64,000 nt of DNA from Komagataeibacter xylinus NBRC 15237. GTDB lineage: Bacteria; Pseudomonadota; Alphaproteobacteria; Acetobacterales; Acetobacteraceae. Within the stretch, counting starts at the first letter, position 1; every line of letters begins with the position of its first letter. The translations under genes were made by a program, and so were the position numbers. Shown piece by piece: positions 43,976-53,449 of the stretch. The notes under the pieces were generated by a model. It saw only the letters and a list, made by a program, of their open reading frames with translations. It had not been told where the DNA came from and did no database searches. The stretch spans positions 1 to 64,000 of the forward strand of contig NZ_BCTP01000005.1 in NCBI RefSeq assembly GCF_001571345.1. Reading direction: 5' to 3'.

Positions 43976-45352
43976 ATGAAGGTAGTGCGGTTGCGTGGTC
44001 GCGGCGGGGTGCGGCGTGGCCTGCGGTATGGGTCGGTGGGTAGCATGGTGGCATTGGGGGTGGGGCTGCATGCGCAGGCGGCCCATGCCCAGTTGATCCA
44101 GCAGCTTTTTCCCTCCGATGTGCCGGGTTATTCCACCGACCTGACCGGCTCGGTCGTGACCCACCAGATGATGGGCCAGCAGAGCGACGGGATCGGCATG
44201 GGGAGCTGGCTGCTCAGGCCAAGTGCTTCAGAAAACGTGGGTTACAACACCAATACGCTGGGCATTCCCGGCTCCGGCAGCCCGGCGGTGCAGACCTCGG
44301 CCAATGTCAGCGCCAGTTCACGCTGGCGGCGGCATGCGCTCGGGGCCTCGGTGGGGATGGATGATCACCGCTACCCCACCCAGTCCATTGCCAGCTACAC
44401 CAACTGGCATGGCAGTATTGGCGGCTCGCTCAACCTGGGCCGTGACACGCTCAGCGCTGCATTCTCGCACTATCAGTACCACCTTTCGGCCACCAACCTG
44501 GGCGTGTACGGGGTGGTCTATCCCGTGCCCTACCAGGTCAATGACGGGCGGCTGAGCTATACCAAGGTGTTCGGGCGCTTCAGCCTGATCCCGGCATTTG
44601 ACTATCAGGATTTCTCGTTCGGCACGGCGCCGGGGCCGATTTCGATTGATTATGATTCGATCAGCCACAAGGTCGAGACCGGATCGCTGACGTCGCGCTA
44701 CGAGTTCTCGCGCGGGGATGCGCTTGTTGCCGTCCTGCGCGGATCGGCCGCGCAGTTCGATCAGGCGGTTCAGGCATCGACCAATAACTATGCCGATGGG
44801 GCGGGGTTTGTGGGCGTTGACTTCCGCCGGGGGCAGGTGTGGCAGTACCGGCTGCTTGTGGGTGGCGAGACGCGCAGCTTCAAGAATGGCTACAGCCCCT
44901 CGGTCAGCACGCCTACGTTCGAGGCCAACGTGGCGTGGATGCCGCGCCGTATCGATACCGTGACCCTGACCGCCGCCCGCCATATCAGTGACCCCGAAAC
45001 CCCCTTCGCCCGCAACCAGGTCATTACCGACGTGCGGCTGCAATGGGATCATGAACTGCGGCACAATGTGTTCGTGCGCGCCTATGGCGAGTTTGGCGAG
45101 AGCAGTTCACAGTCCGGCCAGCAGACGGAGGGCTCGACCGTGGCGAGCCTTGAGGGCAGCCGCCTGCAAAAACAGATTCATTTTGGCGGAACGGTGTTCT
45201 GGAACATCGATCGCCATGTGCGTGCCTCACTTACCTATAACTATGTCAATAACGCCACATCGGGCGGAAACGTGAATTACCTGAACATCCCGGGGCGTCT
45301 TTCGACGTTTACGAGCAATACGGTACTATTGGGTTTTTCCATCTCCGGCTAA
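43976..45352 (+). CDS. Outer-membrane beta-barrel protein of the EPS locus
   Basis: A 458-residue exported protein. A long basic N-terminus (MKVVRLRGRGGVRRGLRYG) precedes a signal ending AHAQ near residue 38. The rest is a run of alternating amphipathic strands with many aromatic girdle residues (SAAFSHYQYHLS, FDYQDFSFG, YRLLVGGETRSF, ASLTYNYVNN), like BBP2-type putative beta-barrels. It sits between the flippase and the Wza/GumB lipoprotein genes, so it may help pass the polymer through or anchor it at the outer membrane. ATG 43976 follows AGGGCAGGG. Function is inferred; no enzymatic motifs are visible. Confidence 0.82.
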   Translation: MKVVRLRGRGGVRRGLRYGSVGSMVALGVGLHAQAAHAQLIQQLFPSDVPGYSTDLTGSVVTHQMMGQQSDGIGMGSWLLRPSASENVGYNTNTLGIPGSGSPAVQTSANVSASSRWRRHALGASVGMDDHRYPTQSIASYTNWHGSIGGSLNLGRDTLSAAFSHYQYHLSATNLGVYGVVYPVPYQVNDGRLSYTKVFGRFSLIPAFDYQDFSFGTAPGPISIDYDSISHKVETGSLTSRYEFSRGDALVAVLRGSAAQFDQAVQASTNNYADGAGFVGVDFRRGQVWQYRLLVGGETRSFKNGYSPSVSTPTFEANVAWMPRRIDTVTLTAARHISDPETPFARNQVITDVRLQWDHELRHNVFVRAYGEFGESSSQSGQQTEGSTVASLEGSRLQKQIHFGGTVFWNIDRHVRASLTYNYVNNATSGGNVNYLNIPGRLSTFTSNTVLLGFSISG

Positions 45353-45414
45353 GGGAGCCGCATGGCCCGCGCCCGGAAAGAGGAAAAACAGCATTGAATG
45401 ATTTGGGAGTGGCC

Positions 45415-46005
45415 ATGTTTGCAATGATACGGAAAACGTGTCGGCCTGGAATACTGCACGCAATCGGTGCCACGGCCCTGCTGGCGCTCGGCTCATGCGC
45501 ATCGGGGCGGGAACAGTCCTTTGCCCCGGTGGATGGCCGGGCCTATCACCTTGGGCCGGGCGACCAGGTGCGTGTCATTACCTATAATGACCCGCAGTTG
45601 AGCAATACCTTTACGGTCAGTGACAACGGCAATATCGACTTTCCGCTGCTTGGGGTCGTGCCGGCGGCGGGTTCGGCGCCGGGGGCGCTTGCGCAGCGCA
45701 TCGCCGCCGACCTGGCCAGCAAGGGCATTCTGTATCAGCCCAGCGTTTCGGTCGAGATTGCGCAGTACAGGCCGATCTACATCCTGGGTGAGGTCAATCA
45801 TCCCGGCCAGTACCCCTACCAGCCGGGCATGACCATGCTCACCGCCGTGGCCCTTGCGGGCGGCTTTACCTACCGCGCCGTGACGGGGCACGCGACCGAC
45901 GTGCGCCATGAAGACCTCGCTACCCCCGCGCATGAGGGCCGCATCTCACGCGAGACGGTGCTGCTGCCCGGTGATGTCGTGACGGTTGAAGAACGCTTCT
46001 TCTAG
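45415..46005 (+). CDS. Polysaccharide export lipoprotein (Wza/GumB family)
   Basis: A 196-residue outer-membrane lipoprotein. The lipobox LLALGSC puts the lipidated cysteine at C28. YHLGPGDQVRVITYNDPQLS near residue 45 starts the polysaccharide-biosynthesis/export domain, and RPIYILGEVNHPGQYPYQPG near 122 the SLBB domain. It is short, as in GumB, and lacks the C-terminal membrane-spanning helix region of E. coli Wza. ATG 45415 is preceded by GGGAGTGG; a TTG at 45394 is an alternative. It ends the long GumD operon's core export set. Confidence 0.91.
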   Translation: MFAMIRKTCRPGILHAIGATALLALGSCASGREQSFAPVDGRAYHLGPGDQVRVITYNDPQLSNTFTVSDNGNIDFPLLGVVPAAGSAPGALAQRIAADLASKGILYQPSVSVEIAQYRPIYILGEVNHPGQYPYQPGMTMLTAVALAGGFTYRAVTGHATDVRHEDLATPAHEGRISRETVLLPGDVVTVEERFF

Positions 46006-46020
46006 GCGGGTGCAGGATGT

Positions 46021-46139
46021 TTCCGGGGGCTGCCCGGAAGCATTGTGCCAGCATAATTCAGTTTCCGGGGAAGTCCGTGCCTTGCGGCTTCAGGGCAGGC
46101 CGCCTGATTTAAAATAAAGGCGGCGCCCGGAAACTTTTA
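46021..46139. repeat. Two hairpins after the export lipoprotein gene
   Basis: 46021-46039 is a 7-bp stem TTCCGGG/CCCGGAA. 46099-46124 pairs GCCGCCT with AGGCGGC and continues GCCCGGAAACTTTTA, which matches the right end of the dispersed repeat. They occupy most of the gap before the acyltransferase gene and may end the upstream transcript. Confidence 0.5.
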
Positions 46140-46192
46140 TAGTTTTTGTGTTGATGAGTTGCTGTTCAGGCAATCTCTGAAGGGGGAATCAC

Positions 46193-47344
46193 ATGCCCAG
46201 GGCCCGTTCCATCCCCAGCCTGACAGGAGTGCGTGGTGTTGCGGCGCTATGGGTTTTCACCACCCATTTCTACGGTCTGGCTGCCGATATTCTGCATATG
46301 CCGTGGCTGCTACACTCGCTTTTCCTGTTCAACGGTTTTCGGGGCGTTGACCTGTTCTTCGTGCTGTCGGGCTTCATTCTCATGCATGTGCATGAGGCGC
46401 AGTTCCGCGTGCCCACATGGCGCGTGATACGGGACTTTTTTATTGTCCGTTTCTTTCGCGTCTATCCGCTCAATACGGTCGTTCTGCTGGCCATCGTGCC
46501 GCTGGTGCTGTTTGCGCCGAGTTACGTGGCCATGCAGCGCGCCTATACCGACCCCGCTTTTGCCTACAGGGCGCATAACCTGTCCTGGCCCGGCTTCGTG
46601 CAGACGCTGCTGCTGGTGCAGAGCTGGACGGTGCTGAAACTGGGGGAGTGGAATATCGTATCATGGACGCTGAGTGCGGAAGTGCTGGGCTACATCCTGT
46701 TCCCCATGCTGGCCATGGTGGCGATGCGCATTACATCGGTGCGCAGTGCCGCAGCCCTGTGCGCGGCAAGCCTGGCCGCACTGGTGGTGATCCTGTTTGC
46801 GGCGCATCACGCCAATAACAATCCCACCGGCACGTTTGGCGCGGTGCGCATGTTCTTCTGTTTTGCCGCCGGGGTCGTGCTGTACCGCGTCTATCATCTT
46901 GCACCTGACAGCACGGAGCGTTATGCGGCGGGCCTTACACTGGGGGCTGTTGGGTTCATTGCCGCAACCCTGTTCTTTCCGGTCCTGCCGGTGTGTGACG
47001 TGTTCGGGTTTACTGTTCTGGTCTTTGGCCTGGCCTACCAGCGCGGCGTGGTCAATACGCTGCTGGCCTCGGCGCCGGTGGTGTGGCTGGGGCGCATATC
47101 ATTTTCGTTTTACCTGACGCATTACCTCATCATCGGCATTCTGGCCTGGTGCATGGGACCGTGGCTGCGGCAACTGGATCCTGCCGCAGGGCTTGTGGCG
47201 GTCGTGGCCATATTCGCCCTGTGCCTGCTGGTGGGGATGGTCTGCTACCATCTGGTCGAGCGCCCATCGCAGCGCCTCGGGCGGCGTATCATGCAGCGGA
47301 TTGATGCGCGGGAGGCCATGGTGGCCACGCGGCATATGGCCTGA
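46193..47344 (+). CDS. OafA-type membrane acyltransferase 3 (second copy)
   Basis: A 383-residue acyltransferase-3 protein. SIPSLTGVRGVAALWVFTTHFYGL near the start carries the catalytic-type histidine, followed by NGFRGVDLFFVLSGFILMHVHE near residue 45, about ten helices, and SFSFYLTHYLIIGILAW near 305. It likely acetylates a different position of the exopolysaccharide from the enzyme at 27183, or acts at another stage. GAAGGGGGAATC precedes the ATG. It is flanked by the repeat on the left and by a 200-bp AT-rich gap before rfbB. Confidence 0.87.
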   Translation: MPRARSIPSLTGVRGVAALWVFTTHFYGLAADILHMPWLLHSLFLFNGFRGVDLFFVLSGFILMHVHEAQFRVPTWRVIRDFFIVRFFRVYPLNTVVLLAIVPLVLFAPSYVAMQRAYTDPAFAYRAHNLSWPGFVQTLLLVQSWTVLKLGEWNIVSWTLSAEVLGYILFPMLAMVAMRITSVRSAAALCAASLAALVVILFAAHHANNNPTGTFGAVRMFFCFAAGVVLYRVYHLAPDSTERYAAGLTLGAVGFIAATLFFPVLPVCDVFGFTVLVFGLAYQRGVVNTLLASAPVVWLGRISFSFYLTHYLIIGILAWCMGPWLRQLDPAAGLVAVVAIFALCLLVGMVCYHLVERPSQRLGRRIMQRIDAREAMVATRHMA

Positions 47345-47544
47345 TCCGGCGTGCGGTCAAAATCTGAACAGGTGAATAAAGTTTGTTCATATTTATGACA
47401 TATAAACGCCTTTAACTGTCGCGTTAAGTTATGGTGTTTTTAATATGATTGCCAATATTTCCATCTGGTGTGTCCATGCGAAATAATTGGCCTGTCGCGC
47501 GCGGTATCCGTACCTGCGCTCGTGGCAAGGGGAAGGAGTAGGCA

Positions 47545-48617
47545 ATGCGTATACTGATAACGGGAGGCTGCGGATTTATTGGTTCGGCAGTCGTGCGGCA
47601 TCTGGTCCGGCACACCACGCATGAGATCCTCAACGTGGATGCCCTGACCTATGCCGCAAGTATAAAAGCAACGGAAGATGCCGCCGATAGCGGTCGTTAC
47701 CGGCTGGAGGTGGCCAATATTACCGACCGGCAGGCCATGGACCGGGTGTTCGAGCAGTTTGCGCCCGATGCGGTCATGCATCTTGCCGCTGAAAGCCATG
47801 TCGACCGGTCCATTGATGGGCCGGGCACGTTTGTCAGCACGAACATCGTGGGCACCTACACGCTGCTCGAGGCGGCAAGGCAGTGGTGGGCGCAGCAGGA
47901 CGAGGGTCGCCGCAAGGCCTTCCGCTTCCACCATATCTCGACCGATGAGGTCTTTGGCGCGCTCGAGACGGGTGACCCGCCCTTCAACGAGCATACCCCC
48001 TATGACCCGCGCAGCCCGTATTCCGCCTCCAAGGCATCATCCGACCATCTGGTGCGGGCATGGTACCATACTTATGGCCTGCCGACCTTTGTCACCAACA
48101 CCACGAATAATTACGGCCCGTGGCACTTCCCCGAAAAGCTGATCCCGCTGGTGACCATCAACGCCATCGAAGGGCGTGAACTGCCGGTTTATGGCAGCGG
48201 GCAGAACGTGCGCGACTGGCTGTTTGTCGAGGACCATGCCGAAGCGCTGGTCCGTGCGGTCGAGCGCGGCCAGCCTGGCGAGACCTACGCCATCGGCGCC
48301 CGCCAGCCCCGCACCAACATGCAGGTGGTCGAGGCGATCTGCACCATTCTTGATGAACTGCGCCCCGATCTCGCTGGCCCGCATGCACGCCTGATCCGGC
48401 ATGTGCATGACCGTCCGGGCCATGATTTCCGTTACGAGATCGACCCCACCCATGCCGAGCAGGCACTGGACTGGCGGGCGAAGCATGATTTTGAGCACGG
48501 TATCCGCCGCACGGTGCAGTGGTACCTCGATAACCGCGCCTGGTGGGAGGGCATCCGCGCCGCCCGCTACGATGGCAAGCGCCTTGGCCAGGCAGGTGAC
48601 AAGATGGGAACAGCAGC

Positions 48618-48621
<4 letters not shown>
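47545..48621 (+). CDS. rfbB: dTDP-glucose 4,6-dehydratase
   Basis: A 358-residue extended SDR. ILITGGCGFIGSAVVRHL binds NAD at the N-terminus, HLAAESHVDRSIDGP near residue 78, the catalytic HISTDEVFG near 130, YSASKASSDHLVRAW near 158 (Tyr-Lys pair) and NTTNNYGPWHFPEKLIPL near 185. It converts dTDP-glucose to dTDP-4-keto-6-deoxyglucose. GGAAGGAG lies about 7 nt before the ATG. The last 4 nt overlap rfbA. It begins a separate two-gene unit after an AT-rich gap. Confidence 0.95.
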
Positions 48622-49517
<896 letters not shown>

Positions 49518-49562
49518 TGCCTGAACGGGCATGCGATCATAAAGGACAAGAGGTTTCGGATG

Positions 49563-49588
49563 CCGCCCTTTTTTCAAAAAAAGGGCGG
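49563..49588 (+). terminator. Terminator hairpin after rfbA
   Basis: CCGCCCTTTTTT pairs with AAAAAAGGGCGG around a two-base loop, 45 bp after the rfbA stop, followed by TGTTCTTTTGGG. It matches the single-hairpin form of the dispersed repeat and should end the rfbBA transcript. Confidence 0.75.
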
Positions 49589-49754
49589 TGTTCTTTTGGG
49601 CTGGCTGTTCAGGCCATCGTTCATATTAAAAAGAGCCTGATGCGTATCATTGAGGCGTGAGGGCAGATCCGGCAGGGTAAGGAAAACCTGGCGGGCAGGG
49701 TGGTTCGATGTCTGAGCCGCCTGCGCGCAGGTTCATGGAAGCAGGAGAGTATTC

Positions 49755-50525
49755 ATGGGACGCGTATCGGGAAAAGTCGCCCTTGTCAGTGGGGCCGCAC
49801 TCGGCATTGGCCGGGCCACCGCCCAGCTTCTGGCCCGCGAGGGGGCGAAAGTTGTCATCGGCGACCTCAAGGAAACCGAAGGCGAGGCCGTGGTGGCCGA
49901 GATTGAAGCCGCCGGTGGCGAGGCGATGTTCACAACACTCAACGTGACCGAGGAGGCAAGCTGGCAGCAGGCCATGGCCGCCGTGCAGGCCCGTTTCGGG
50001 CGGCTGGACATTGCGGTCAACAATGCTGGCATTGCCTATACCGGTACGGTCGAGCAGACCAGCCTTGAAGAGTGGCGGCGTGTGCAGTCGGTCAATCTCG
50101 ATGGCGTGTTTCTGGGCACGCGCTACGCCATCGAGGCCATGAAGCCGCATGGCGGCGGGTCGATCATCAACCTGTCCTCGATCGAGGGGCTGGTGGGTGA
50201 CCCCACGCTTGCCGCCTATAATGCCAGCAAGGGCGGCGTGCGGCTGTTCACCAAATCAGCCGCGCTGCACTGCGCCAAGTCGGGCTACAAGATCCGCGTT
50301 AACTCCGTGCACCCGGGCTATATCTGGACCCCCATGGTGCAGGGCCTGACCGCCGCGACCTCCGACCAGCTTGCCGCCCGGCAGAAGCTGATTGACCTGC
50401 ACCCGCTTGGCCATCTGGGTGAACCCGATGACATTGCCTACGGCATCGTGTTTCTTGCATCGGACGAATCAAAGTTCATGACCGGCAGCGAACTGGTCAT
50501 TGATGGCGGCTATACCGCGCAGTAA
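49755..50525 (+). CDS. Short-chain dehydrogenase/reductase (SDR)
   Basis: A 256-residue classical SDR. GAALGIGRAT near residue 13 binds the nicotinamide cofactor (D37 after the second strand suggests NAD preference), VNNAG near 88, and the catalytic S142 (NLSSIEG), Y155 and K159 (YNASKGG). It ends GSELVIDGGYTAQ, usual for the family. The 3-oxo/secondary-alcohol or glucose-dehydrogenase-like substrate cannot be told; acetic acid bacteria carry several such enzymes for polyols. It is a single-gene unit followed by a clear terminator. Confidence 0.88.
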   Translation: MGRVSGKVALVSGAALGIGRATAQLLAREGAKVVIGDLKETEGEAVVAEIEAAGGEAMFTTLNVTEEASWQQAMAAVQARFGRLDIAVNNAGIAYTGTVEQTSLEEWRRVQSVNLDGVFLGTRYAIEAMKPHGGGSIINLSSIEGLVGDPTLAAYNASKGGVRLFTKSAALHCAKSGYKIRVNSVHPGYIWTPMVQGLTAATSDQLAARQKLIDLHPLGHLGEPDDIAYGIVFLASDESKFMTGSELVIDGGYTAQ

Positions 50526-50558
50526 AACCTCTATCGCGTAAAATAAAAGCTGCTGGAT

Positions 50559-50590
50559 GCTGCCTTTTTCTAAAAAGGCAGCGTTTTTTG
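50559..50590. terminator. Intrinsic terminator between convergent genes
   Basis: GCTGCCTTTTT/AAAAAGGCAGC, an 11-bp perfect stem with a CT loop, is followed by GTTTTTTG on the plus strand. It lies 34 bp after the SDR stop and 9 bp from the stop of the convergent gene, so it serves the SDR and probably both directions. Confidence 0.82.
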
Positions 50591-50598
50591 TCATGGGC

Positions 50599-51576
50599 TC
50601 AGGGGCACCGCCGGGGCACGTAGGAGACCACGCGGTCAAGCAGGATATCCATCTCGGGCCGTAGCAGGGGGTCGATGCACGTTGCCACATAGGCCCGCGC
50701 ATGCTGCTTTATGGTGTTGGCGGCACGCAGGTTGATGGCCAGCATGTCGCTCTCTTCAATCAGGTCCGCCACGGTCATGCGCCGCTGGAAGGCGGTCTGC
50801 GCGAGGGTAAAGGCCAGGCGGTCAGTCACGGTTTTCATTTCCGCGCGGCCAAAAGCCGACTGGCAGTTGGAAAGCTGCGCCTGTGCCTGTGCATAAAGCT
50901 GGATGAGCGGCAGCTTGCGGCTGCGGTGAAAGTGCTGCCGGTGCCAGGCGCGTGCCCACATATGCTCGCGCTGCGCGGTCTCGAATTCATGCATGTCCGT
51001 GCTGTCATCGCATATGAGCGCATGCACCGCGCGCGCCGCAAGCCACGCTGAGGCGAAATCAGGATAGCCCTGGCCGTTCCATAACGGCTCGACCCCATGC
51101 GAGCCGGTTGCAAACCGGAATGTACGCTGCCCGTCCACGCCATAGAGAATGGAAATCGTGGGGTCGGTCAGCGGATCATAACCCAGCATCACGATGTGAC
51201 CACCGTCGCCCGCATGCATGTAGCGCTGCGCGGTAAAGGCGTCGAGCAGGGTTTCATCATCAACACTGCGTTCGGCATGGTTCTTGACGTAGGTGAGGAA
51301 CAGCGGGTTGTTCACCCCCGTCACCCCGCGCGGACAGAAATCAAACCGCCACCACCGTGATAGCTTGATCAGATGAAACGCCAGCGCATTGCGCAGCCGG
51401 GTCAGCGCGGGCGTGGCCTCGCCGCCATCGCACAGGGCCTGCACATCCTGAAAGCGCCGGGCCAGCATATTGGCCTGCCGGGCAAAAGGGTAATGGGGGT
51501 CAAGATAATGCAGCAACTGCTCGGGGGCGGAATGTTCGAGGTGCCAATCGGCCGTGCAGCCTGTTGTCTCGCTCAT
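50599..51576 (-). CDS. Hypothetical protein of unknown function
   Basis: A 325-residue soluble protein that I do not recognise. It starts MSETTGCTADWHLEHSAPEQ and is rich in His, Trp and Tyr (FHLIKLSRWWRFDFCPRGV near residue 82, ARAWHRQHFHRSRKLPLIQ near 215). It appears mostly helical and lacks a signal peptide or membrane segment. The sequence ILYGVDGQRTFRFATGSHG near 147 might be a ligand-binding turn. It is divergent from the Dps-like gene across a region with a Fur-like palindrome, so an iron or oxidative-stress role is possible. ATG 51576 is used; the frame extends further upstream but with poor coding character. Confidence 0.7.
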   Translation of the reverse strand: MSETTGCTADWHLEHSAPEQLLHYLDPHYPFARQANMLARRFQDVQALCDGGEATPALTRLRNALAFHLIKLSRWWRFDFCPRGVTGVNNPLFLTYVKNHAERSVDDETLLDAFTAQRYMHAGDGGHIVMLGYDPLTDPTISILYGVDGQRTFRFATGSHGVEPLWNGQGYPDFASAWLAARAVHALICDDSTDMHEFETAQREHMWARAWHRQHFHRSRKLPLIQLYAQAQAQLSNCQSAFGRAEMKTVTDRLAFTLAQTAFQRRMTVADLIEESDMLAINLRAANTIKQHARAYVATCIDPLLRPEMDILLDRVVSYVPRRCP

Positions 51577-51716
51577 GGCATGATCCCTGCGGGAAAGAAA
51601 AGGGGCGGCATCGCCGGAATGTGGTGGCGATGCCGCATGAGTTTTCACGGCTCTGTGCTGGGAAATCGACGGTTGGGAAAACTGCCTGATAACGCCGTGA
51701 GTAAACCGATCGATAA

Positions 51717-51737
51717 TGCAAACGAATATCAATTGCA
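51717..51737. promoter_or_regulatory. Fur-like palindrome between divergent genes
   Basis: A 21-bp site with TGCAA and TTGCA ends around an AT-rich centre (ACGAATATCAA), resembling alphaproteobacterial Fur boxes. It lies about 100 bp before the Dps-like gene and 140 bp before the hypothetical gene on the other strand. A match by eye only. Confidence 0.35.
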
Positions 51738-51836
51738 ATACAAAAACGGCAGGCATGAACCCTGTCACGCCGCATGCGTTGAGGGCGCACGGGCCAAGGC
51801 AGCGCGTGTCCGGCCCGATTGCAAACCACGGAGAGC

Positions 51837-52379
51837 ATGATGACAGACAAGGCAGTTGCAGCAGGCGCAGCCCATGTGCGGACCTATCTCGGCACGCCGA
51901 CCGACCTCGCGCATGAGGCGGTGCGTGACATCGCGGCAGGACTGAAGGCGGTCCTGGCCGATGTTTTTGCGCTTTATATCAAGACCAAGAATTTCCACTG
52001 GCACATGAGTGGCCGCCACTTCCGTGATTATCACCTGCTGCTTGATGAGCAGAGCAGCCAGATCTTCGCCATGACCGATCCGTTGGCCGAACGCGCGCGC
52101 AAGATTGGCGGCAATACCCTGCATTCGGTAGGCGAGATCGCGCGCCTGACCAAAGTGGCCGATAACGATGCCGATTATGTGACACCCGAGGACATGCTCG
52201 CCGAACTGCGCGAGGATAACATGGCCCTGACCGCGCGCCTGCGCGCCGTCCATGCCGTGTGCGACGAAGGCAATGACGTGGCAACCGCCAGCCTGATTGA
52301 AAACTGGATCGACGAGACCGAGCGCCGCACATGGTTCCTGTTCGAAGCAACCCGCCCGGCCTTTGGCGCGAATAGCTGA
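51837..52379 (+). CDS. Dps/ferritin-like DNA-protection protein
   Basis: A 180-residue four-helix ferritin-like protein. The ferroxidase-type segment IKTKNFHWHMSGRHFRDYHL near residue 47, followed by LLDEQSSQIFAMTDPLAERA near 67 and GGNTLHSVGEI, matches Dps family motifs. Dps dodecamers oxidise and store iron with H2O2 and can coat DNA. A start at the second ATG (51840) is equally good; GGAGAG is immediately upstream. A Fur-like site lies 100 bp before it. It is followed by a long imperfect hairpin. Confidence 0.9.
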   Translation: MMTDKAVAAGAAHVRTYLGTPTDLAHEAVRDIAAGLKAVLADVFALYIKTKNFHWHMSGRHFRDYHLLLDEQSSQIFAMTDPLAERARKIGGNTLHSVGEIARLTKVADNDADYVTPEDMLAELREDNMALTARLRAVHAVCDEGNDVATASLIENWIDETERRTWFLFEATRPAFGANS

Positions 52380-52381
52380 GC

Positions 52382-52440
52382 GCCCCGTAGCGGCCCGGCA
52401 GGCAGGCGTTTATGGCCGGCCTGTCTTGCGCACCGGGGCA
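52382..52440 (+). terminator. Imperfect long hairpin after the Dps-like gene
   Basis: GCCCCG and CGGGGC form an outer stem, and GGCAGGC pairs with GCCTGTC inside, directly after the stop codon. There is no clear U-tract, so termination efficiency is uncertain. Confidence 0.4.
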
Positions 52441-52508
52441 CAGTTTGGCTGCGGCTAAAGTCAACTCCGGATTATTGGTATCTTGAAGATGCAGATTTAT
52501 CCGCTATC

Positions 52509-52531
52509 GTAACGTTTGAACGGTACGTTAC
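52509..52531. promoter_or_regulatory. Inverted repeat GTAACGT/ACGTTAC before the hydrolase gene
   Basis: Seven-base perfect arms separated by 9 bp, ending 15 bp before the ATG at 52547. It could be an operator overlapping the promoter or a leader hairpin close to the ribosome site. Confidence 0.35.
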
Positions 52532-52546
52532 AGGATAACAGGAATT

Positions 52547-53419
52547 ATGGTGGCAAATCGCTGGTTTATCGATAGCGAAACAGGCGAACTGGCTGACGTG
52601 CTGCTCTGCCCACCCGATCATTATGCGTGGATACCGAGCAATGACATCGCCATCAGCAGCATGGCCCGTGGCGCACGTCTCGACCAGGCCGCGTTGGGCG
52701 CGCAGTTCCGCGAACTCGTGGCAGCGCTGGAAGGCGAGCAGGTCGCCTGCCATTACCTGACCCCGCATGAGGGCATGCCCTACGAGGTCTATACCCGCGA
52801 CAGTTCACAGACCACGCCATTCGGCACCGTTGTCACCCGCCTTGCCCGCCCCGAGCGCAGGGCCGAGATCACACCGATCCATGAATTCTATGCCCCCGAT
52901 GAGATATGGAAAACCTGCACCGCAGGCCATATCGAAGGCGGGGACATTCATATCATCCGCCCCGGCCTGCTGGCGGTGGGCGTAAGCGGGGGCCGCACGG
53001 ACGAGGCGGGTGCGGCCGAGTTCATAAGCTGGTTCGAGGCGGCAGGGTGGACGTGCCGCATGATCCGCTTCCCCGAACACTTCCTCCATCTTGACGTGAT
53101 CTTCACCATGGTGGCCGAGAACCTCGCCATAGCAGTGGTGGATGTGATTGCCGATGAAGACCTTGACTGGTTCCGCGCCCAGGGCATCCGCGTGCTGCCG
53201 GTCAGCTACAAGGAGGCGATGCGCGACATGGGCTGCAACGTGCTGGCCCTTGGCCGCGAGCGCGTGGTCAGCCCGCTCCATTGCACGCGCATCAACCAGA
53301 TGTTGCGTGCCGAGGGCCTGCGTGTGCTTGACCCGGCGCTTGACCAGTTCTCGCAGGGGGGGGGCAGTATTCATTGCATGACCATGCCCCTGCGCCGTAA
53401 GTCTCTTCTCACCGGCTGA
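52547..53419 (+). CDS. Guanidino-group hydrolase (dimethylargininase/arginine deiminase family)
   Basis: A 290-residue pentein-fold enzyme. The substrate-binding YTRDSSQTTPFG near residue 85, HIEGGDIHII near 127, the catalytic histidine in HFLHLDVIFTMV near 182 and nucleophile C277 in GGGSIHCMTMPLRR match the arginine deiminase/DDAH superfamily. Such enzymes hydrolyse the guanidino group of arginine, methylarginines or related compounds to citrulline-like products. DDAH is nearer in length (about 255-290 residues) than arginine deiminase (about 410). The next gene, GhrA-like, is 30 nt downstream and likely co-transcribed. Confidence 0.85.
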   Translation: MVANRWFIDSETGELADVLLCPPDHYAWIPSNDIAISSMARGARLDQAALGAQFRELVAALEGEQVACHYLTPHEGMPYEVYTRDSSQTTPFGTVVTRLARPERRAEITPIHEFYAPDEIWKTCTAGHIEGGDIHIIRPGLLAVGVSGGRTDEAGAAEFISWFEAAGWTCRMIRFPEHFLHLDVIFTMVAENLAIAVVDVIADEDLDWFRAQGIRVLPVSYKEAMRDMGCNVLALGRERVVSPLHCTRINQMLRAEGLRVLDPALDQFSQGGGSIHCMTMPLRRKSLLTG

Positions 53420-53449
53420 AGGGCTACGGGACACAAAACGGGAGAAGAA

